DNA from: an uncultured Candidatus Saccharibacteria bacterium | GTDB taxonomy: Bacteria; Patescibacteriota; Saccharimonadia; Saccharimonadales; Saccharimonadaceae | Length of the DNA: 12,616 nucleotides | Direction of reading: 5' to 3' | Assembly: GCA_946185175.1 (NCBI GenBank) | Contig: CAMHIH010000012.1 | Span: forward strand, 1 to 12,616 | Part shown: one piece after another, positions 7,513 through 12,616 of the stretch | Numbering within the stretch: the stretch's first letter is position 1 | Layout: each line of letters opens with the position of its first letter | The notes under the pieces: generated by a model | Told to the model about the DNA's origin: nothing | The model's database searches: none | What the model saw: only the letters and a program-made list of their open reading frames with translations | Program-made: the position numbers and the translations under genes

Positions 7513-8357
7513 TTTTTACCTACCCTTTCTCCATAGTTTATTTTAGTTTCAATGCCTCGTGAGCTGTTTTGCAAAATATCTTCGTCAATTTGAATATTGT
7601 TTTTGGTAATGACCACAATCGTTGAGCCACCCAATTCAAAATATCCTTTTTCGGAACCTTTTTTAAACACGGTATTATCGTGATTACGAATGCGGCCAAC
7701 CAGTATGGCTCCAACCTCGACTTGAATAATATCGCCAAAGTTATCGGTATGCATAAAGTTACAAATGCGATCATTTTGAGCAAATACCTTATAGTCGCTC
7801 GAAATTGAGCTGACAGTATGGAGCTTGCCTTTAATATGTTTTTGGCGAATTATTTCGCCATTATCTACGTAGCAATAACGGTGATAATCGTCCATCGCCA
7901 ATCGGTACACAAAACAATTGCCGCCGCGGTAATTATCCACGCTCTTTTCGCCGATTAAATCCTCAATACTATACTGAGAATTTTTGATAGTAATCGTTTG
8001 CCCTTTTGTGATTTTATATACCGACAATTTTGCCTGTGCAGGAGAAATAAAAATATTTTTCGCGAGTACTGGTTTTAACGATAAATTCTGGCGCGTAAAG
8101 AAACTGGCAAATGAATCAAAATCATCGAGATTATACGCGCTGGCGTCGATATGATACTTCTCGATGAATGGTGCGATTTTTTGTTGGCTCCGTTTCGTTT
8201 TGTTTAGCGCGGCATTAATATTGGAAAATAAATGACCGACAAAAAAGCGTAGCATGAGGCGACCGATGGCATTCTTGTAAAGAAAATTCAGCGACCCACC
8301 ACCATATTGCGGCTCTTCACTAATTTTCTGTGTTTTTCGGTCGTACACTAAGCTCAT
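7506..8357 (-). CDS. psd: Phosphatidylserine decarboxylase-like proenzyme
   Basis: A 283-residue protein of the usual length for clostridial-type (type II) Psd. It has the N-terminal QYGGGSLNFLYKNAIGR segment, the DDFDSFASFFTRQ block (78-90), MDDYHRYCYVDNG (155-167) containing His159, and ELGGSTIVV (241-249). Self-cleavage between Gly244 and Ser245 would leave a pyruvoyl group on the alpha chain, which decarboxylates a serine phospholipid to the ethanolamine form at the membrane. Two positions look unusual: the SPxDxK block reads SPAQAKL, so the Asp known from the E. coli Asp-His-Ser processing triad is Gln108, and the second His of the DYHRxH motif is Cys162. The gene overlaps the PssA stop by ATGA (8354-8357) with no Shine-Dalgarno, so its translation is probably coupled to PssA, which makes its substrate. 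The family call is strong. Full activity is less certain. Confidence 0.88.
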   Translation of the reverse strand: MSLVYDRKTQKISEEPQYGGGSLNFLYKNAIGRLMLRFFVGHLFSNINAALNKTKRSQQKIAPFIEKYHIDASAYNLDDFDSFASFFTRQNLSLKPVLAKNIFISPAQAKLSVYKITKGQTITIKNSQYSIEDLIGEKSVDNYRGGNCFVYRLAMDDYHRYCYVDNGEIIRQKHIKGKLHTVSSISSDYKVFAQNDRICNFMHTDNFGDIIQVEVGAILVGRIRNHDNTVFKKGSEKGYFELGGSTIVVITKNNIQIDEDILQNSSRGIETKINYGERVGKKC

Positions 8358-8962
8358 AGACTAAACAAGAACCCAGTTAAAAACAGTCCCAGAATAAGAA
8401 AGATTGGGTACGCTAAACCTTTTGGTTTCAGGATCTTCACATTGGCTATATTTAATACGCCGATAATTATCATCAGAAATTGCATAATAAAAAGCGTCTC
8501 ACCGAGAGAATTCTTCCAGCAAAGCAAGGCCGGGATGAGTGGCAATATTAGGGCCGTAAAAGTTACCGGCAGGCCACGATAATGCATCACGCGCTTATCT
8601 GGTTTGGAGGTCTCGATATTGAAATAAGCCAAGCGAGCCACTCCGCAAATAGCGAAGAACGCCGCTATAAATACCGTATACCATTGAGCTAAACCATCAC
8701 TGAAGATGATCGCAATCGGCAAAGCAATAAAACTTACCGCGTCAACAAGCGAATCGAGTTGAATACCAAATAGTTTTTCGAATTTATCACGCTTAATCGA
8801 GCGTGCAATCAAACCATCAAATAGATCACATAATCCAGCCGCGACCAAACATGCGCAAGCTTGAGTGGTCTGGTGTTTAGAGCAGAACCAAAAACCAAAA
8901 CAGCTAATAATTAATCCGACATAAGTTAGGATGACACTACGATTCCATTTGCCAATAAACAT
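8354..8962 (-). CDS. pssA: CDP-alcohol phosphatidyltransferase, phosphatidylserine synthase type
   Basis: A 202-residue membrane enzyme with about six hydrophobic helices. It carries the CDP-alcohol phosphotransferase signature: Asp46, Asp49-Gly50, Ala53-Arg54, Gly66, Asp70 and Asp74, in the segments CDLFDGLIARSI and FGIQLDSLVDAVSF. The spacer between AR and G is 11 residues instead of the common 8, as in the variant group reading EKxFGIQxDSLxD. These aspartates bind metal and the CDP headgroup. The reaction is CDP-lipid plus serine to a serine phospholipid plus CMP. The next gene is a serine-phospholipid decarboxylase, which makes serine the most likely alcohol. In archaea the same enzyme pair makes archaetidylserine and archaetidylethanolamine. 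The ATG shares a base with the TAA of dikinase 1 (TAATG), and a perfect GGAGGTGAT ribosome site lies in the end of that gene. Confidence 0.88.
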   Translation of the reverse strand: MFIGKWNRSVILTYVGLIISCFGFWFCSKHQTTQACACLVAAGLCDLFDGLIARSIKRDKFEKLFGIQLDSLVDAVSFIALPIAIIFSDGLAQWYTVFIAAFFAICGVARLAYFNIETSKPDKRVMHYRGLPVTFTALILPLIPALLCWKNSLGETLFIMQFLMIIIGVLNIANVKILKPKGLAYPIFLILGLFLTGFLFSL

Positions 8963-11454
8963 TATTTATCACCTCCAATCTTAACTTCGCCAGTACTGCC
9001 ATAGATCGTAATTAGTTGACCATCCTTAATCTTCTTCATTGCGTCATGACAGTTCACGATAGCAGGAATACCATATTCGCGAGAAACTATAGCCGCATGA
9101 CACAGAATGCCGCCATATTCCGTTACGATTCCGGACATAATTGCGAATTTCGGCGTCCAACCAGTATCAGTAAAGCGCGTTACGAGAATATCACCTTCCT
9201 TGAGGCGCCCAATCTCGGAAAAGTCTTTAATTACGCGAGCAGTAGCCGTAACCTTGCCGCTACAGGCGCCAAGACCAGAAATCTCGGCCTTTGTTTCTCC
9301 CTGCCCCGCACTATTGCCTGGGACGATTTCGTTATCGCTCATGTAGTTGCGGTACGCCTCGTAGTAGAAACGGTTGCGCTTGACGATATCGCGCAAATCG
9401 GCGGCGGAATTCTTTTTATCGTAATAATCCCATAAATCACCAATCTTTAGCATCCAAATATCATCTTCGTTTTCGAGTGCATCTTGGCATTTTAATTCTT
9501 TCGCAAGCTCGAGCGTATAAATATGAATAATGTAATAGAAGCGGGTGGAGACATCACGAAACTCCTCGCGCCACCACAACATTTCGCGCATCTTTGTAAT
9601 TTTCGCCTCAATCTTGCGGAACTTTTTATAGCCAACTTTTTGCTTAATGCGATCGAGGATTTCGCGATAGCTCTGATGATTGCGTTCTTGGTCGTGCTCT
9701 GGGCCATATTGGTTCTCCAAATCTACCATATTCTTAATATTGATAATGTATGGTAGCGGATTCTCATAGTAACACTCGTATGTGACATCCAACTCCTTAT
9801 CGGAGTGATAGCCGTAATCGTCGATAACTTTTTGAACTTCTTTCGCGATCTTCGTTTGTTGTTTTTGAACTTCCTTAAGAATGACTTTTGGCGACGATTT
9901 CTGCCAGAAAACTTTTTCTTTACTATTGCGACGGATCTTGCGGCTCACATTCCACATGGCATAGAATGGCCGCAAGTGAGAAATATCCTTAATGCCGCCC
10001 AGTACAGTTAGATATTCGTCTTCGGTTAAGTACTTCAAAAGGCTATCTTTATAGAGCGATTGATGAACAGTATTGATAAAGATTTGCCAGAAGTAAGTTG
10101 ACTCGCTGAAATAGTAATCATCTTTGACGAGCGTGAGCCAAACTTTTTCAATGTCCGCCTTGTTGTCGTCAAAATGCTCAATGTAGTTATTGTATTTCTC
10201 GAGCAATTCGCTTTTTAGACGCTCTGCATTCTTTTCGCGATATGACACGATTTTTTTCTGCGCAATCGCCATGCGACCCAACTTTGCCAGCGCCGAAACT
10301 GAAAGCGATGTTGTTTGTCCTTCCCCTTCATAGTCGCCCTTAATGCCATATTCACTGTCGAATTCGCGCTCGCGATAGCCCGGAATTTGGCTCATGGCCT
10401 GTTTGACGACGCTCAAATTCCAATAACATCGCGCAAAGAACATATCGCCCATCACGTGCTGGTCGAGGTAAGACTGAGGGAGGATTTTAGAGTCCACGAT
10501 AAACTTGGCTAGAATATGATCCCAAATATATTCATACAGGCTCCACATATACGGCGTACAGATAGTGGCCGAAACGCCACCGTCCTTAAAGTCGGCAGTA
10601 GACCAAAGATCATGATAACCATCATAAACAATCTTCGTGATTTTGCGTGCTTGAAGAATATAAAGTTTATCTTTCTTGATTGCAAATTCTATATCGCACG
10701 GAAAACCAAAATGATGCTGAATTTCAGCAAAAACTTTACCATACTCACGAACCTGCGCTTCTTTGAGCATGCGATTCTTCTTGTTGAATTCAACTTCATC
10801 CACATACCAGTTGTACAGGTATTCATCGGGTTTCTTTCGGCCGGAGACTAGATTTTCGCCGATACCTCGCGCCGTCTCAATCAGCATAGTTTTATCGTTG
10901 CCGCTTACTGGATTGACCGTAAAACAGATACCACTAAATTCAGGGTCCACCATTTCCTGTACGACGACCGCCATCTTGAGTGATTTTAGGCTGATTTTAT
11001 TCTTCTTGCAGTAGGCCACGATATTCTTGTTATAAGTGGCCTTATAGCATTCAATAATTTTACTGATAATTTCTTTTTCCGAGACATAGAGAAATGTTTC
11101 GTATTGCCCCGCAAATGATAGGTCGCCCAAATCCTCCTTTGTGCAGCTGCTACGAACGGCGTATTTTTTGCGCGGCGAAATGAGTTCTTTAATCCGGCCG
11201 AGCGTTTCATCGTCAAACTTAGCCTGACTAAATTGGCGCATCGTGAGTTTGCTTAGGCCTTCGCTACCCTTTTCGGACAAGTCTTGATTGATTGACTGTT
11301 TAAGCGAGTTCTTAGCAACAAACTCATCAAAAGTATCACTGTCAATTACGAAGCCATTTGGCACATTGAAGCCAGCTTGGCGCATTTCGATTAATGAGTT
11401 TGCCTTGTTGCCGTTTTTCTTTGAAATTTTTCCGTCATCGAATCTGCTGATCAT
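8962..11454 (-). CDS. Dikinase 1: ATP-grasp / middle domain / C-terminal His swivel (rifampin phosphotransferase-like)
   Basis: An 830-residue enzyme and paralogue of the 772-residue one in this operon. The ATP-grasp domain (1 to about 275) shows KKNGNKANSLIEMRQAGFNVP (an N-terminal block typical of PEP synthases), YAVRSSCTKEDLGDLSFAGQ (98-117, Arg101), VVVQEMVDPEFSGICFTVNP (163-182), and DIEFAIKKDKLYILQARKIT (254-273). The middle region is rich in aromatics (MLWWREEFRDVSTRFYYII) and ends in EDDIWMLKIGDL. The swivel domain has RFTDTGWTPKFAIMSGIVTEYGG and CHAAIVSREYGIPA, with the phosphohistidine at His786. No TIM barrel follows, so it should not make PEP. It probably splits ATP to AMP and Pi and passes the beta-phosphate to an unknown hydroxyl. 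It starts 13 nt after the CarS-like gene with a clear GAGGAG site and is followed directly by PssA, placing it between CDP-lipid formation and headgroup transfer in gene order. Confidence 0.82.
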   Translation of the reverse strand: MISRFDDGKISKKNGNKANSLIEMRQAGFNVPNGFVIDSDTFDEFVAKNSLKQSINQDLSEKGSEGLSKLTMRQFSQAKFDDETLGRIKELISPRKKYAVRSSCTKEDLGDLSFAGQYETFLYVSEKEIISKIIECYKATYNKNIVAYCKKNKISLKSLKMAVVVQEMVDPEFSGICFTVNPVSGNDKTMLIETARGIGENLVSGRKKPDEYLYNWYVDEVEFNKKNRMLKEAQVREYGKVFAEIQHHFGFPCDIEFAIKKDKLYILQARKITKIVYDGYHDLWSTADFKDGGVSATICTPYMWSLYEYIWDHILAKFIVDSKILPQSYLDQHVMGDMFFARCYWNLSVVKQAMSQIPGYREREFDSEYGIKGDYEGEGQTTSLSVSALAKLGRMAIAQKKIVSYREKNAERLKSELLEKYNNYIEHFDDNKADIEKVWLTLVKDDYYFSESTYFWQIFINTVHQSLYKDSLLKYLTEDEYLTVLGGIKDISHLRPFYAMWNVSRKIRRNSKEKVFWQKSSPKVILKEVQKQQTKIAKEVQKVIDDYGYHSDKELDVTYECYYENPLPYIINIKNMVDLENQYGPEHDQERNHQSYREILDRIKQKVGYKKFRKIEAKITKMREMLWWREEFRDVSTRFYYIIHIYTLELAKELKCQDALENEDDIWMLKIGDLWDYYDKKNSAADLRDIVKRNRFYYEAYRNYMSDNEIVPGNSAGQGETKAEISGLGACSGKVTATARVIKDFSEIGRLKEGDILVTRFTDTGWTPKFAIMSGIVTEYGGILCHAAIVSREYGIPAIVNCHDAMKKIKDGQLITIYGSTGEVKIGGDK
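8968..8976 (-). promoter_or_regulatory. Perfect Shine-Dalgarno for the PssA gene inside the preceding gene
   Basis: The minus strand reads GGAGGTGAT, fully complementary to the common 16S rRNA tail ATCACCTCC. It falls in the last codons of dikinase 1 (Ile-Gly-Gly-Asp-Lys-stop) and ends 5 nt before the PssA ATG. It fixes the PssA start at 8962 and shows that the organism keeps a classical anti-Shine-Dalgarno despite leaderless starts elsewhere. Confidence 0.8.
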
Positions 11455-11459
11455 AGTCT

Positions 11460-11465
11460 CTCCTC
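11460..11465 (-). promoter_or_regulatory. Shine-Dalgarno (GAGGAG) of dikinase 1
   Basis: The minus strand reads GAGGAG, then 5 nt (AGACT), then ATG at 11454. It lies between the TGA of the CarS-like gene (11470-11468) and the start, and supports the chosen 830-codon frame. Confidence 0.7.
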
Positions 11466-11467
11466 AC

Positions 11468-12064
11468 TCAGAACATATTTTTTCTTAACCCAGCCAAATA
11501 CAATAAAACATTAAAAATGATATGGGTTACCGATCCAACTAGGACATAGAGCAGGTAGAACCCAATCGACATTGGATAAAAAATACAAACCACTAGACAG
11601 ACGCCAAAAACGGAGTCCGCCTGATCGAGAAAAGTAAAGAAATATTTTGTAAATCCATGAGCGCTCTTGCCGGGCTTGATATCGAGGCGGCGCTTCAAAA
11701 AACTGTTTGGCAGCTCAAACACCGCATAAGCTAGACCAATTAGAGCACCAACCCATATATTGAAAAGTGGCGTATTGGCATGATTCTGCCAAATGTAACT
11801 GTATTGATTCCAATTTAATAGATCGAAAAGTATGCCAAAAAGCACCATAAAGATCGCATTTAATACAACGTATCCGAGCAGGCCTTTCCAGGTCTTATGA
11901 TCACCAAAGATGCGTTTGCCATCCCGGAAATTCTTCCCAGCATCGATGGGGCGCTTAAAATTCAAGAGATAGTTTGATTTACACCAGAGAGAGTTAATGA
12001 CGCCGGCCACAATTGGCGTAAGTAAAGTTGCGTACATCAACAATAAGGTCTTCCCAAACTCCAT
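11468..12064 (-). CDS. CarS-type CTP:lipid-phosphate cytidylyltransferase (CDP-archaeol / CDP-diglyceride synthase family)
   Basis: A membrane protein with about five hydrophobic helices, 198 residues from the ATG at 12064. Conserved CarS (DUF46) blocks are present: KRPIDAGKNF (37-46), RIFGDHKTWKG (51-61), ELPNSFLKRRLDIKPG (117-132), and FLDQADSVFG (145-154). The Asp and Lys residues fit CTP and metal binding. The family converts a lipid phosphate plus CTP to a CDP-lipid plus diphosphate. Archaeal CarS uses unsaturated archaetidic acid, and some bacteria carry homologues. It stands first in the operon and would feed PssA. The open frame extends up to a GTG at 12109, but an extended -10 at 12072-12080 lies inside that extension, so a leaderless start at 12064 is preferred. 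It ends in TGA 13 nt before dikinase 1. It is not the usual bacterial CdsA. Confidence 0.8.
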   Translation of the reverse strand: MEFGKTLLLMYATLLTPIVAGVINSLWCKSNYLLNFKRPIDAGKNFRDGKRIFGDHKTWKGLLGYVVLNAIFMVLFGILFDLLNWNQYSYIWQNHANTPLFNIWVGALIGLAYAVFELPNSFLKRRLDIKPGKSAHGFTKYFFTFLDQADSVFGVCLVVCIFYPMSIGFYLLYVLVGSVTHIIFNVLLYLAGLRKNMF

Positions 12065-12071
12065 ATACATA

Positions 12072-12080
12072 ATTTTAGCA
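12072..12080 (-). promoter_or_regulatory. Extended -10 promoter of the lipid operon
   Basis: On the minus strand, TGCTAAAAT (TAAAAT at 12077-12072) is followed 7 nt later by the ATG at 12064, which would be at or next to the first transcribed base. The ATG at 12070 is too close to the -10 to be transcribed. No good -35 is visible about 17 bp upstream. A 10-bp palindrome (12094-12103) lies where -35 contacts would be made. The element has the same TGCTAAAAT core as the TPM-gene promoter. Confidence 0.55.
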
Positions 12081-12093
12081 CTAAAGCACGGAT

Positions 12094-12103
12094 TTCGGCC
12101 GAA
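12094..12103. promoter_or_regulatory. Candidate operator palindrome TTCGGCCGAA
   Basis: A perfect 10-bp inverted repeat in the short divergent intergenic region, about 30-39 nt upstream of the predicted operon start site. The location would let a bound protein block or assist the lipid-operon promoter. The repeat is short and could occur by chance, so the regulatory role is an inference. Confidence 0.25.
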
Positions 12104-12116
12104 TACCACCCCCCTA

Positions 12117-12145
12117 TTGATAATTCTTATGCTTTGTGGTATAAT
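12117..12145 (+). promoter_or_regulatory. Strong sigma70-type promoter of the phosphatase gene
   Basis: TTGATA (12117-12122), a 17-bp spacer, and TATAAT (12140-12145) preceded by TG at 12137-12138 form a near-consensus extended -10 promoter. The ATG lies at 12155, 9 nt after the -10, so the predicted leader is only 2-4 nt and has no Shine-Dalgarno. The -10 is part of a perfect 16-bp palindrome, TATAATATATATTATA (12140-12155), which also places a TATAAT on the minus strand, though without a good -35 for that direction. Confidence 0.75.
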
Positions 12146-12154
12146 ATATATTAT

Positions 12155-12610
12155 ATGCGCGTTTTAGTGAAATCCTTATACGACACTTTTGATTACGTAA
12201 TGGAGCATTATTATCCATTTGGGCTCGAGGAATTTGCCGAAAAACGAGACACTTACGCCATCATCTCCATCCAAGATAGTCACACCGGGGGCTTCGGGGT
12301 TCATTTTGCACCCAATCACTTTTGCAAAGACGTACTCACACTCTTGATAGATGACACTGTCAAGGAAGTAGACGGCGCCGTCCTATTCAACGAGACACAC
12401 GCCCGCCGAATCATCGACTTCATCAAAAAGAATCGCGACAAGGTAGATACGCTCGTTATTCACTGTTATGCCGGACAATCACGCTCGGCGGCGGTCGGGG
12501 CATTCGCCATGGAGTATCTAGGACAAGATAGTAGCGACTTCATTCAGAATCATCGGCCAAACCCATACATCTTAAAGCTTTTGCGCGAGTTCAATCACGC
12601 CGCTGCGTAG
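12155..12610 (+). CDS. Small dual-specificity/tyrosine phosphatase-like protein
   Basis: A 151-residue cytoplasmic protein (no signal peptide or membrane segment) with the Cys-based phosphatase loop IHCYAGQSRSAAV (102-114), in which Cys104 and Arg110 form the HCx5RS signature. TYAIISIQD (33-41) is the usual early beta strand of this group, and LTLLIDDTVKEVDGAVLFNETHARRIIDFI (61-90) matches the region that carries the general-acid Asp (Asp66 or Asp67) and the helix before the P-loop. It should hydrolyse a phosphate monoester, on protein, nucleotide or lipid. The size is typical for short bacterial and phage relatives. An in-frame TTG 21 nt upstream lies in the promoter, so ATG 12155 is chosen. 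It diverges from the lipid operon, with 90 nt between the two starts. Regulation of, or action on, lipid phosphates is possible but not shown. Confidence 0.75.
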   Translation: MRVLVKSLYDTFDYVMEHYYPFGLEEFAEKRDTYAIISIQDSHTGGFGVHFAPNHFCKDVLTLLIDDTVKEVDGAVLFNETHARRIIDFIKKNRDKVDTLVIHCYAGQSRSAAVGAFAMEYLGQDSSDFIQNHRPNPYILKLLREFNHAAA

Positions 12611-12616
12611 TTTCTA

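Noticed and set aside
8354..8962. Eleven-residue spacer in the CDP-alcohol phosphotransferase motif as a novelty
   Set aside because: The EKxFGIQxDSLxD arrangement with a longer spacer is a familiar variant in Firmicute-type members.
4291..11454. Phosphoenolpyruvate synthase or pyruvate phosphate dikinase
   Set aside because: The swivel domain is at the extreme C-terminus and the PEP/pyruvate TIM barrel is absent in both proteins.
8962..11454. Rifampin-resistance phosphotransferase gene
   Set aside because: The architecture fits, but two copies embedded in a lipid operon make antibiotic inactivation a less likely primary role. The substrate cannot be told from sequence alone.
12065..12109. 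GTG start at 12109 giving a 213-residue CarS-like protein
   Set aside because: The extra 15 codons contain the extended -10 (12072-12080), have no ribosome site, and fall outside the conserved family start.
12134..12154. TTG start at 12134 for the phosphatase
   Set aside because: It lies within the -10 region of a strong promoter and would not be transcribed. ATG at 12155 fits.
1..12616. CRISPR arrays, tRNA or rRNA genes, transposases and attachment sites
   Set aside because: No spaced direct repeats, tRNA-like cloverleaf, rRNA core sequence or recombinase motif was seen on reading both strands.

Overview
The window is about 12.6 kb of moderately AT-rich, densely coded bacterial DNA. It is dominated by one long minus-strand gene cluster that appears to build or remodel membrane lipids. 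Read in transcription order (high to low coordinates), the cluster encodes: a CarS/CDP-archaeol-synthase-type CTP:lipid-phosphate cytidylyltransferase; a large rifampin-phosphotransferase-shaped dikinase (ATP-grasp plus C-terminal His swivel); a PssA-type CDP-alcohol phosphatidyltransferase; a Psd-type serine-phospholipid decarboxylase; a UbiA-superfamily prenyltransferase; a second dikinase of the same shape; a GNAT/YghO (bacterial ceramide synthase-like) N-acyltransferase; and an AMP-forming acyl ligase. These eight genes overlap or lie within 13 nt of each other (three ATGA overlaps, one TAATG, one 7-nt overlap), so they are probably one translationally coupled operon.

Downstream on the same strand are a secreted, membrane-anchored TPM-domain protein and a secreted Cys-rich protein with a probable OB-fold, each with its own promoter. 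The Cys-rich gene appears frameshifted in its signal peptide at a run of seven T. At the left edge the C-terminal 19 codons of a plus-strand gene enter the window. At the right edge a small dual-specificity/tyrosine phosphatase-like gene diverges from the operon. There is no gene-free stretch above 300 bases.

The organism uses TGA as a stop (seen in the ATGA junctions). First genes of transcripts look leaderless: an extended -10 (TGnTAWAAT) lies only 6-9 nt before the ATG. Genes inside the operon use Shine-Dalgarno sites, including a perfect GGAGGTGAT, or translational coupling. Compact packing, leaderless starts and the gene content would fit a small-genome bacterium such as a Patescibacteria/CPR member (for example Saccharibacteria), but no marker gene here proves it.

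Working model (inference): CarS makes a CDP-activated lipid, PssA swaps CMP for serine, and Psd decarboxylates it to an ethanolamine phospholipid. UbiA supplies a prenyl transfer, as in archaeal digeranylgeranylglyceryl-phosphate synthase. The ligase and GNAT pair activates an acyl chain and places it on an amine. The two dikinases are the novel element: they lack the PEP/pyruvate TIM barrel, so they likely phosphorylate a cluster-specific alcohol or lipid using the beta-phosphate of ATP. No glycerol-1-phosphate dehydrogenase or GGGP synthase is present in the window, so an archaeal-type ether lipid is a hypothesis only.
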